A stretch of DNA of 64,000 nt, taken from contig CM075768.1 of assembly GCA_037974665.1 (NCBI GenBank), positions 10,531,001-10,595,000 of the forward strand, written 5' to 3'. Positions within the stretch are counted from its first letter, which is position 1, and each line of letters begins with the position of its first letter. Of this stretch, positions 1-8,777 are shown one piece after another. A program made the position numbers and the translations under genes. The notes under the pieces were generated by a model that ran no database searches, had not been told where the DNA came from, and saw nothing but the letters and a program-made list of their open reading frames with translations. The DNA is from Ehretia macrophylla (Eukaryota; Streptophyta; Magnoliopsida; Boraginales; Ehretiaceae).

Positions 1-216
1 CTCTTATATTATATGCAAAATTAATATCACAATAAATAAAAATCGTTTAAGTGCTGACCTTCAATAGTTGGGTCTTCATTAGTTCAAAAATCGATTAAGT
101 GTTAGTTGTTTGATATCTTTTTACTAAATTAGTATTTTTTTTTTATAACTTGGGGCCCCCAATCTATGGGGGCCTTGGGCACCGGCCCAAGCTGCCCATA
201 GCTTGGGCCGGGCCTG
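1..216. mobile_element. hAT-like element, right part (left copy)
   Basis: This is the right portion of the element fully visible at 39405-39998. It ends in the terminal repeat CGGGCCTG at 209-216 and is followed by ATTATAAT (217-224), which is one half of the 8-bp target site duplication seen in the other copy. The left end is outside the window. No coding sequence is visible. Confidence 0.75.
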
Positions 217-587
217 ATTATAATTGTTAATGGTTAACCGCCAAGTCCAACATACAATTAATGATGAAGTGTATCAGACTCTCCGTGGTTTGGTATAAGT
301 GTATCGGTGTCCCTGTGTTTCAAAAATTAGTACAAGTAGTCCCTGTGTTTTGGTAAAGGTGCACATGTGCCCCCTCTGTCTCTTTTCCGTCAAAAGAACT
401 AGCATAATTTGCAAAAAGACGTCAATGTCCTTAACTTTTTTTCATTTATCTCTTTTGTCCTTTTCTCTTTTATTTAAACTAAAAAAATTAAAAGAATATA
501 TATATATATACACAAACAAAAAAACAAGAAAAATGCACATAATCTTGAACCTATCAAAGTCGTTCAAGAAAAAAAACTGCACATTAA

Positions 588-836
588 CTTGATCTTCACA
601 TTAGCAACCTCCATAGCAGCAACCAAAGTCTTCTTCTTTGGTACCCTTTTGATGTCAATCTTAATATCTGTGAGTTGCAATCTCTTAAAATTCATCTAAC
701 TCCTTACCATGTCAGGGGCATCAACAAGAGCCCTGTTTTGGTCGATGACGTCAACAATGATGACGAGCTTGCCATAGTCATTGCCGTAGTTGACGAGAGC
801 GACCCTTCCGATCTATACGTACTTCTTGAACGACAT
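588..836 (-). pseudogene. 60S ribosomal protein L14 fragment (captured, disabled)
   Basis: Read on the minus strand from an ATG at 836-834, about 83 codons follow the N-terminal part of eukaryotic L14: a GRVALVNYG stretch, then [20 protein letters not shown], then [13 protein letters not shown]. In-frame stops interrupt it at codon 8 and again after the DAPDMVRS stretch. The family is about 130 residues in plants, so the C-terminal third is missing. The fragment is contiguous without introns, which fits capture of a processed copy or of one long exon. It sits between MULE-type inverted repeats and is not expected to make a ribosomal protein. Confidence 0.8.
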
Positions 837-910
837 TTTCGGCGATTTGTTTAGGGGTGGAGGGGGTTATACCTACACATAACACAGAAAAAAAAGTATT
901 TACAGGATTG

Positions 911-1057
911 AGGGTGACGGGGCTGGGGGGTGGGTGACAGGCTGGGTGGGGGTAGGGGTAGTGGGGTGGGGGTGATGGGCTGGTGGGGGCGGGTGGGTGG
1001 GGCGAGGGGGGGGGTGCGGGGGGCGGCGGGGAGGGGAGGGGAGGGAGGGTGGTTGGG
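911..1057. repeat. G-rich minisatellite
   Basis: About 150 bp is made almost entirely of GGG/GGGG runs separated by T, TGA, C or A, strongly G-skewed on the plus strand. It has many possible G-quadruplex arrangements. It lies inside the Pack-MULE-like element, next to the RPL14 fragment, and is conserved in the other copy at 40751-40899. The open frame through it is low-complexity and not a gene. Confidence 0.85.
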
Positions 1058-1832
1058 AAAGATGACTAGTTTTCTTTTTTTTCTTTTTTTTTGTGTGTGT
1101 TATTTATTTATTTATTAAAAGGGTATTTATGTCCAAAAATCTAGTTATTTTGCTTACATGTACCTTAAAACATTCGTCCATTTGCGTCTGAAACGCATGC
1201 ATATCAATCTCAATCAGAAATAATGATTTTTTGGACGGCAGGGAGGTCCTGTGCACTTTTACCAAAACACAGGGGCTATTTATGCTAATTTTTTAAACAC
1301 AGGGGGCAACGATACACTTATATCAAACTAAAGGAGGGTTTGGTGCACTTTTACCAAAATACATGAACTACTTATGCTAACTTTTAAAACACAAGGGGCA
1401 CCGACACACCTATGTTAAACCACAGGGGGGTCTGGTACACTTTATAATATATCTAACCTATATAGCACAATTTTTTTTTTTTTTTGGTGAAATGTCAATT
1501 ATGCCTAATCGAACTTGTTCGCTTTGTTTGATATAGAGCTAATTTAATCAACTTTCAGAAATAGATTGTGTCTAGAACTGTAGATTTAATCATTTTACTA
1601 ATAACTTGTACAAAATGTTGTGTAGTAATCACTTGTGTATTGGTAAATGGAAATAGAAAAACAGTACTAAGTCATTCAAGAGGCATATCAAATTCTTTAC
1701 GTTATTTCTCTTCTCTCAAACAGGTAAAATTTGTCCCATTTTCCCTCCTAGCAATATACCTGTAAAAGAAGAAGAAAATGAGGCGCGGAATTTATCCAAG
1801 TAATAACTTTCTTCTATTTACAAAACTCTCAG

Positions 1833-2090
1833 GTGGAGGCATTCAATAGAAAGACCAATGACTGGGAACCACCTTTTCTTGAAATCGAGACACCACCATC
1901 AATGATGAGCGAAACTGAGCTAAATGGAAATCCTGTGAAGCTTACACCACCAAGAAATGATGCTGATGGAGTTGAAATTAATGGAGTGAGGCTTAGGACA
2001 TCAACTACGATTGAATCTGATCGAACTGAGAATGCAGGGAAGCGTAAACGCAGGAGGAACGGAGTGCCTTGCAGGGCTCCATGCAACTAG
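1833..2090 (+). CDS. PLATZ transcription factor, last exon (left copy; 5' exons off-window)
   Basis: This exon follows an acceptor (CTCTCAG, ending 1832). It encodes 85 residues and a stop, identical in protein sequence to the last exon of the complete right copy (41677-41934). It begins [11 protein letters not shown] and ends with a basic segment [14 protein letters not shown], which matches the conserved PLATZ C-terminal RRKGIPHRAP-type motif and could act as a nuclear localisation signal. The zinc-binding exons would lie left of the window start because the duplication continues beyond the edge. Whether this copy is complete cannot be judged. The valine codon at 1833 is the exon boundary, not a start. 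Confidence 0.75.
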   Translation: MEAFNRKTNDWEPPFLEIETPPSMMSETELNGNPVKLTPPRNDADGVEINGVRLRTSTTIESDRTENAGKRKRRRNGVPCRAPCN

Positions 2091-3870
2091 CTATCAGTGC
2101 TGAGGAGCTTGAAATCCTCTCTTTCATTCATTTCAAAACTACAGAAGTGTGTTTTGGTTTCATACTTACCTGAATATCTACTATGTTGTGATGGGTTGCA
2201 CTTAGGATTATGGTTTTCAAATGTTTTGAGTCTTTGAACTAGTGTACTTTGAGGAAGGTGTGTTCTGGAGTGGAACTAATCTTATTCTTGTGGGTTTTTG
2301 TAGTTGATGATGTAATCTGTGGAGTCCACACTTTTTTAGATTAGGCAAAATGCACTCAAACTCCCTTGTGGTTTATCCTAATAATATAATACTCCTCTGT
2401 GATACGGTTATTAGCTAATAAGCCCCAATAATATTTAGAAAGGTTGCAGGACACCACCTCAATCGACATTTTCATCCATCTTAATTGAGGGTGCAACATG
2501 CATGCAAGAGATGTGATGGTGGAATAATTAATTAGTAACGTGTTAAAATCAAAAGTTCTGCATCATGGTTTCAACCTTTATTATACAAATATTATATATA
2601 TATATATATATAAATATTCTGACAAAAATACTCTTGATATAAAGAAAAAAAATTCTTTTACTTTATTTCTCACTTTTTTTTCTTCTCTAATATTCTTTTT
2701 CATCTTCTCCCCTGACAATTCTCCCTCTTCATCTTCTTACCCATCACACCTTGATTTGAACTATAATCATTAACCCGATAAAGAATAGGTCCTTTATCCC
2801 CATAAAAAATAAAAATAATGCCATTAACTCAAATATAATAGCGTGAGCATTGTGTCAGTGATTTGCCCGAGCAACTTTCTGCTGAACAGTTCAAATGTAA
2901 AATTTAATAATCAAAATCTACAGGACTATATAGAAAGAGAGAAGGGAAGTCTTGCGAATAAATTTATAATCAACCATTCAACTGGGAATAAGAAAAGGTA
3001 CTTCAAAAGAATTTAGTACTCGGATCTACTAACTACACCAGATTTCGTGACTTTCACGTCTGTACAAGATTTTGGTTTTGCGTCAACACGTTCTTGCTTG
3101 GTGTTTTGGAATCTCTTGTCCTCTAGACAAAATGCATTCTCTTTACACGATAATGGTGCTTCCTGGGATGACTTTGCTTCCAGGAATTCTATTATATATG
3201 TAGTTGTGATACAAAAATTTCAACTTGTCATTTGTTTTTAAGAAACCTCCTTTAGATGATGTTTAACATTATGTAATTAGTACCTAACCTCTTTAATTAT
3301 ATATGAATGACATCACGTTTGGCAACCTACAGTGTTAGCTTAAAAGAGACGGATGGAGGCGGTATGTCGAGTTTTAAAAAATATAGGAAAATATTTGATA
3401 GTTTTACTAACAGAACATGGTAGACTAATATATATAAATTTTACAGGGAACGGAGTAATATTTACCGTAAAAGTTATTTATTCATCAAAGAAAATATACA
3501 TTTTCCTGTGGTGATTAAAGCGTGTGACTTTTCAACTAGATATGTAAGAAGGCAGAAAGTCGACTACCAACCATTGGCTTTTTTTCTACTTGCGCTTTTT
3601 GAAAATGTCCTTTTTATGTTGGCATAAGTTCAAATTCAACTTGCACATAAATTTCTCAAGGGTTAGCCTAACAACTAGCTAAGCAGCTATAGATTATTGT
3701 TTGCGTTTGTTGGTTTCAACTCGGTTAACGTATATATGTTCAACTTAATCTAATCTAATCTTGCACATTTCGCCAATATGTTTAGTGCAAAAAAATTAAA
3801 AACAAAAATAAAGAATTGACCCCTTCTACAAACCCTCTTGACAACAAGAATATTATAGACATTGTCACCT
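2091..3870. other. Intergenic: PLATZ 3' flank and O-methyltransferase 5' flank
   Basis: I see no convincing gene here. The first 250 bp are a plausible PLATZ 3' untranslated region. Bases about 2340-2470 carry degenerate motifs such as CTCCCTTGTGGTTT, typical of plant MULE terminal repeats. A short (TA)n lies near 2594-2612. Open frames at 2540 and 3047 are AT-driven, show no family features, and recur in the right copy only because the whole block is duplicated. Confidence 0.6.
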
Positions 3871-3882
3871 TCCACTAATTTG

Positions 3883-3889
3883 TATAAAT
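3883..3889 (+). promoter_or_regulatory. TATA box of left O-methyltransferase
   Basis: TATAAAT lies 89 bp upstream of the ATG at 3978, a suitable distance for a short 5' leader. The motif and its surroundings are the same in the right copy (43713-43719), followed by an AG-rich leader (GAGAGAGAGAG) just before the ATG. The transcription start is inferred. Confidence 0.5.
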
Positions 3890-3977
3890 CACTAGAGCGA
3901 AGCATCGATGAATCATATGAATATCCACTAGGTTGCACAAAAAAGTCGCGAGAGGTGAGTAGAGAGAGAGAGAAAAC

Positions 3978-5872
3978 ATGGCAGGAGTGACAACTTTAGA
4001 TAATGAGGCCATGTTACATGGTTCAGTAGATGTAACAAAACGGTTGGTTAGCTTTGCAGACTCCATGACTCTCAAATGTGCCGTTGAGCTTCACATAGCT
4101 GATATTATACACTCACATGGCCACCCAATCACATTGTCTCAGATTGCTTCTAGCATTGGTTCTCCTTCCGTAAATATGAGCTATCTCCGGCGTATAATGA
4201 GAATGCTAGTTCGAATGAAAATCTTCACATCTAGTACTACTCATGAATCTGATGGTGGAGATACACTCTATGGGCTAGCACCGTCGTCCATGGCGCTATT
4301 GCATGATGCTGAGATAAGCTTGGCTCCATTATTGTTGATGCAAAATCATCCCTTATTGTTATCTACCTGGCATTACCTTAGTGACTGTGTAAGAGAAGGT
4401 GGTACTGGGTTCAAGAAAGCTCATGGATGTGAGCTATTTGAGATGACTTCAATCAGCCCTGAGCTCAACAATCTCTTCAACGATGCTATGCGATGTTCTG
4501 CCAAGATTTTCTCGAAAGCAATTCTCTCAATGTATAGAGATGGTTTGAATGGCATCGAAACGTTAGTCGATGTAGGAGGCGGAATTGGACATTTAATTGC
4601 TGAGATTGTCAAGGAATTTCCACATATAAAGGGGATTAACTTTGATCTACCACACGTTGTTGCAACTGCACCAGCATACAATGGGGTTTCTCATGTTGCT
4701 GGTGACATGTTTAAGGTCATACCTACTACTGATGCTATCTTCATGAAGGTAAGGTCAATTATCTTTTCAATTTAAAGTAATATACTATATATTTAATTTG
4801 CATGCTATCTTCATGAAGGTAAGTTGAATCATGCATATATTTCTTTCTGTTAAAGTAATATACTATATTTTGCATACAACCTTAGGGATGTCATGGCTGA
4901 TTTTATCTGAGACGATTTCTTTTTTATTAAACCAAAATGAATTGTGCAGGTAAAATCATTCTAAACTATATTTTTGGCATACAACCTGAGGGATGTCATG
5001 GCTGATTTTATCTTGGATGATATGTTTTCGATTAAACCAAAAAGAATTTGTAGGTAAAATCACTCTAAATAAGGAGAAGATTTGGCGACTCTTCTTTTGT
5101 TGCAGAATTATAAGGATTACTTGTTTTTTATTGGGATTTCATATAAGATTCGAATAAATATTTAGGTAAAATAAAATAAAAAAAGAATTCGTGTTTTATC
5201 AAAGTTGCATGATTGTAAAATACTGTAATAATCTTGTAGGCCATATTGGATTATTAAATTATTTCGATATTATAAGGTCTAAATTAAGTTCCATTTTGAC
5301 AAAATACGAAGAAGTTAATTTTTGTAATTTACCCTAACTTTTTCTATATCTATACTCAGATGGCCTTATGCCCATGGTTCAAGTAGAGTGTTATATAGTT
5401 GCGACCTATTCAGTGTAGAAGCAAACTCAATTTTGTGTAAATTCATTCTGATCAGTTACATTTCATTTCAATGATGTAGGCAAGGACATATCATAGTTAA
5501 AGAGGATTAGTCGAAATACATACTTAATGTAACATGATATATCTTTTATATTTCTTGTGAATGCAGCGCATACTACATGACTGGGGAGATGAAGATTGTG
5601 TCAGAATACTAAAGAACTGTCGAAAAGCACTTACAAATAAAACTGGAAAGGTCATCATTGTTGATGTAGTTTTAAGGGAAGATGCAGAGCCTGAAGGGCT
5701 ATTTGGTAACATGGATGTAATACTAGACCTCACAATGATGGCACACTGTCTTGGTGGAAAGGAAAGGACTGAGCTCGAATGGAAGAAGGTTTTGGAGGAA
5801 GGAGGCTTTCCACAATACAAGATCATAAAATTGCCATCTTTTGCTTCACTCATTGAGGCCTATCCAGCATAG
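3978..5872 (+). CDS. COMT-type plant O-methyltransferase, left copy (2 exons, 358 aa)
   Basis: Exons are 3978-4748 and 5567-5872, with donor AAG|GTAAGG, acceptor GCAG|CGC and phase 0. The product should be a cytosolic SAM-dependent O-methyltransferase acting on a small phenolic or alkaloid; the substrate cannot be told from sequence. The N-terminal dimerisation domain includes LKCAVELHIADII (residues 32-44). The SAM-binding glycine motif LVDVGGGIG is at residues 196-204, followed by the FDLPHV and GDMFKVIP segments of the family. LHDWGDEDC at 260-268 supplies the likely catalytic His261, and GGKERTELEW at 320-329 the usual acidic partner region. It ends SLIEAYPA, the common C-terminus. Length is normal for the family. 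Arg258 sits where Trp, Cys or a hydrophobic residue is usual; the right copy has Leu. The sequence resembles norcoclaurine 6-O-methyltransferase-like and resveratrol/flavonoid O-methyltransferase-like proteins, which cannot be separated here. The intron has a duplicated donor and a tandem repeat. Confidence 0.9.
4803..4822 (+). repeat. Duplicated exon end and splice donor inside the O-methyltransferase intron
   Basis: The exon-end sequence GCTATCTTCATGAAGGTAAG (about 4734-4753) is repeated about 70 bp downstream as GCTATCTTCATGAAGGTAAG followed by T. The second copy holds AAG|GTAAGT, an ideal donor. Its use would add 70 nt, shift the frame, and include an in-frame TAA at 4773-4775. In the right gene the same site reads AAGCTAAGT, so the donor GT is destroyed there. 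Confidence 0.8.
4872..5070 (+). repeat. Tandem ~105-bp repeat in O-methyltransferase intron (left copy only)
   Basis: Two diverged units start with GCATACAACC (4872 and 4977) and share GGGATGTCATGGCTGATTTT and a following GGTAAAATCA segment. The right gene has only one unit, beginning near 44701. Either the left copy gained a unit or the right copy lost one after the segmental duplication. Confidence 0.8.
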
Positions 5873-6393
5873 TTCAAGTGAGATGATGCCATTTCTTAAG
5901 CCCAAAAGTTCAGCATCATTTGATCTCTTTAAATTCACAATATTATGATGTTATAATGGGATTCAAATTTGATTCTCTTTAGTTGCTTTTGCAGTTTATA
6001 AGTGTGATTCATATGCTTTTTCCCTATATCAACTATATATTTGAGTGTTTGTTATATATCTTGTACAACAAAGAATATTTACCTATAAACCGTGTTTTCC
6101 TAAATGAATGTGAATGGAATGGACCAATGTGCTAATCTATGTGAAATATCTAGTTTGATGCATATCATTTTCATGTTTACATTGTCATTCCCAATCTTTT
6201 GATTTTGTATTCAAGTAGTTCAAATTATTCGCTTCAATATTTTTGACTTAATTTAATAGCTAATCAGGGGCTAGTGAGGCACAAATAGACTCAAAATAAT
6301 ATTTGCATATTCAAAGAATTCCTTGTAAAACAATTAGCATTTGATATGTTAAGGTCCATATAAAACATTTATGCAAACAACCAATGCAAAATG
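5873..6393. other. 3' flank of left O-methyltransferase
   Basis: There is no gene here. It should include the 3' untranslated region. Bases 6174-6270 are absent from the right copy, replaced there by a copia element whose own 5' LTR end is also missing. Confidence 0.6.
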
Positions 6394-6536
6394 TCTTTTA
6401 CCAACAAGCCTTTGGTCTAGTGGTACGTCCTACGCTGTGAGTGCGAGATATTGTGAGATCAATTCTCATGAGTAACATTCTTTGATATATGTTATACGGC
6501 TTAAGCCTCCTTTGAATTAAAAAGGAAAAAAAAAAG
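6394..6536 (+). mobile_element. tRNA-derived SINE (left copy)
   Basis: The element begins shortly before GCCTTTGGTCTAGTGG, which has a box A-like promoter (TGGTCTAGTGG), and contains GATCAATTC, which fits box B (GWTCRANNC), about 30 bp downstream. It ends in an A-rich tail (6521-6536). It is flanked by a perfect 8-bp target duplication GCAAAATG at 6386-6393 and 6537-6544. The head does not fold into a full cloverleaf, so this is not a functional tRNA gene. The insertion predates the duplication, since the right copy has it at 57432-57572. Confidence 0.75.
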
Positions 6537-6544
6537 GCAAAATG

Positions 6545-8452
6545 ACTTTCTCAATAAAACGATTGTAAGGTCTATATAGAAAATAACAATTGCTTACATT
6601 CAATGTTATTTGATGTTCAATCACGAAAATTGTAGCTCCTACGAAATGGCTCAATGTAAAGACCACTGGATTTTGACATTTAGCTATGAGATGATGAGAG
6701 GGCATTTATGCACATTACTAGGCTAAAAAATTAGAAGGGCAATTTTCAGTTATAATCTAATTTATTTCGCCTGCAATTTAAGAAGAATAATCAGTTAACA
6801 ATGCTTGAATGTTGCCAATAGAAGGTTGTTACAAGATTGGCACATAATATATTTAGGAAGAAAAATTTTGATAAAGGAAAATCTATTCCTAGTTGTAAGA
6901 AAAAAGACTACAGCTTGTTTTAATTCTTCTAACCTAATAGGAGACTACAGCTCGTTTTCTCTTATCAATTCGAATAGACTTTTGAAATGTGGTTATCAAC
7001 TTTATCAAAGATCTATAATAGTTTCACATCCGTATCTTTCGAGGTAAGCCATAGTTCAAGATTCAGGTTATGTCTTATTCTAAGATACATATTAGACATT
7101 AGTATTTGTGAGGGACTATCCCATGAGATAACTCCGACGCTGAAGTCAGTTGTGTTGTTTATAACTGTTGGTTTGCATACATGATAAATAAAATTTTAAT
7201 AATAATAATTGACGCACATAAAAAATTATCACGTATTTGTTCATGACTAATTATGTGATTAAGCATACAACAACAATTATCTAATAATAGTAGTTTTAGG
7301 ACGGAATTTACCAGTGAACTTCCACTAGAGTTTTAGAGAAACTAAACAGAATATCATGCTAGTAAAACTGTTTGTCATAGTTTCCAAATTTATGGGAAAC
7401 CTTTAATTGCCAGAGTTAGTTTTTGGGCTAGTCCCAGACTCTGGACTTGGACTACAAAACCAATAGGACTAAAAGTTCCTACGAGGCCAGCCCTTAATTC
7501 AATTAAATTATTTTGAACAGTCCAAAATATTTAATTTAATTTCTCTTACTGATTAATTATAAATCCCTTATTTGTTTTTGACTTCTCGGGTTCGTAATTA
7601 ATTGATAGTGGAATAATATTATCTCAATTAATATATTAATTAAAATTACTCTAATTAAGAACATAAGTTGTGAGTGACACCCAATAATATATCACGACTA
7701 TCTAACTAACGACGAAGTGGAATTGTACAAACCCTGTAAATTTATAATTACTTTATAATTAATTCTTTCCGTCTTAACCGTCCCGGTTAAGCTACAATTG
7801 TAGGTAGGGATGTCAAACTCTTTTGCTTAATCATATGACCTAATCAAATTAATTTAATAACTCGTAAATAAATAATAGAACGCCATCTATTATTTAATCT
7901 CGACCAAGTTACTTAATTAATGGATCACATAGGACCTCTCTAAAGTAACAGCTCATGAAAAGGTTGTATTATTTATTTATTTATTTTGGCTATATAGTTC
8001 CGTGCATAATTTTTTTTCTTATTATTATTTTAATTTATTGTTATTAGGTGAATATCCTGAGACACGAGACTAATTAAGCGCCTAATGTAAGCAATTTTTC
8101 AAAAATACTTTCTAATGATTTTTTAGTGTGCATTTTTTATGTTTAGATGAAATTTTAGTGGTCAAGTTTCTATAATACATAAGTAATTTTAGTAGATGAA
8201 TTTCAGTAATACTTAATTTATTTATTTTTTTGGTCTAGGTAAGTTTAGACTTTCTTCATATAGGGTAATTTTTGTTGGATATATACATGATTAATTAATT
8301 TTAAATTAACTACATCCATGTGTTTAATTATTCTAATTGATGTTGAAATCCTTTTCAGGCTAAAGTATGTTTAAGTCTAAAATAACTTATTTTTTCACCT
8401 TCGTTTTTTTTAAAAAAAGTCTCAAACAATTTATTCCTTTTTTAAATTAACT
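6545..8452. other. Intergenic AT-rich block before the beta-glucosidase
   Basis: No gene is seen. The part around 7400-7990 has the look of decayed LTR sequence (segments such as GAGTGACACCCAATAATA and GAACGCCATCTATTATTT, and paired TTAATTAAT tracts), but no ends could be set. The short open frames here are duplicated in the right copy with the block and show no family signature. Confidence 0.5.
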
Positions 8453-8698
8453 ACATTCACTCGAATATTTTTCTAAGGTAAAAATTCAAGTCAGCCTGAC
8501 ATCTAATTCAGTCGAATCTCTTTCTTAAGTAGAAATTCAAGTCAGTCTGATATTTAATTCACTTGAATCTCTTTATCGAGTAGACATCTAATTCACTCGA
8601 ATCTCTTTCTTGAGTAGAAATTCAAGTCAGTCTGACATCTAATTCACTCAAATCTCTTTCTCAAGTAGACATCTAATTCACTCGAATCTCTTTCTCTT
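8453..8698 (+). repeat. Promoter minisatellite upstream of beta-glucosidase (about 6 units)
   Basis: The repeat is built on TCTAATTCACTCGAATCTC alternating with TTTCTCGAGTAGACA and AAATTCAAGTCAG variants, giving a period of about 34 bp or longer compound units. By eye there are six CTCGAATCTC-type cores here and nine in the right copy (59481-59824). The array ends 10 bp before the TATA box, so it lies in the core-proximal promoter. Confidence 0.8.
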
Positions 8699-8707
8699 TC
8701 GTTCTTC

Positions 8708-8715
8708 TATATAAG
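8708..8715 (+). promoter_or_regulatory. TATA box of left beta-glucosidase
   Basis: TATATAAG is followed by GCCC and lies 70 bp before the ATG at 8778. The sequence and spacing are conserved in the right copy at 59837-59844, 70 bp before its ATG. Confidence 0.6.
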
Positions 8716-8777
8716 CCCTGCAGTACTCATTATGACAGTAGCAGCATATACAGAAAAAACTAAAAAGAACATTAGCC

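Larger units (their letters stand above)
267..1442. mobile_element. Pack-MULE-like element carrying an RPL14 fragment (left copy)
   Basis: Long imperfect terminal inverted repeats bound this element. The left arm (about 267-385) reads AAGTGTATCAGAC followed by CCCTGTGTTT-type repeats. The right arm (about 1215-1442) holds the reverse complement of those motifs, ending GTCTGGTACACTT. Between the arms lie a reverse-oriented fragment of a ribosomal protein L14 gene, a G-rich tract and a T-rich tract. Long TIRs around a cellular gene fragment are the mark of Pack-MULEs. No transposase is present and no clear 9-bp target duplication was found, so superfamily assignment rests on TIR architecture. 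It lies in what should be PLATZ intron sequence, since the last PLATZ exon follows at 1833. Confidence 0.65.

Noticed and set aside
930..1118. Gly/Arg-rich open reading frame
   Set aside because: It is only the translation of the G-rich minisatellite.
1829..2086. Minus-strand frame over the PLATZ exon
   Set aside because: It is an antisense shadow of the plus-strand exon, which has splice acceptor, frame continuity and PLATZ similarity.
6405..6480. tRNA gene
   Set aside because: Box A and box B-like motifs are present but no cloverleaf with proper acceptor and anticodon stems can be drawn. The tail and target duplication show a SINE.
8453..8698. CRISPR-like array
   Set aside because: Direct repeats are degenerate and adjacent without unique spacers, and the genome is a plant. 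It is a promoter minisatellite.
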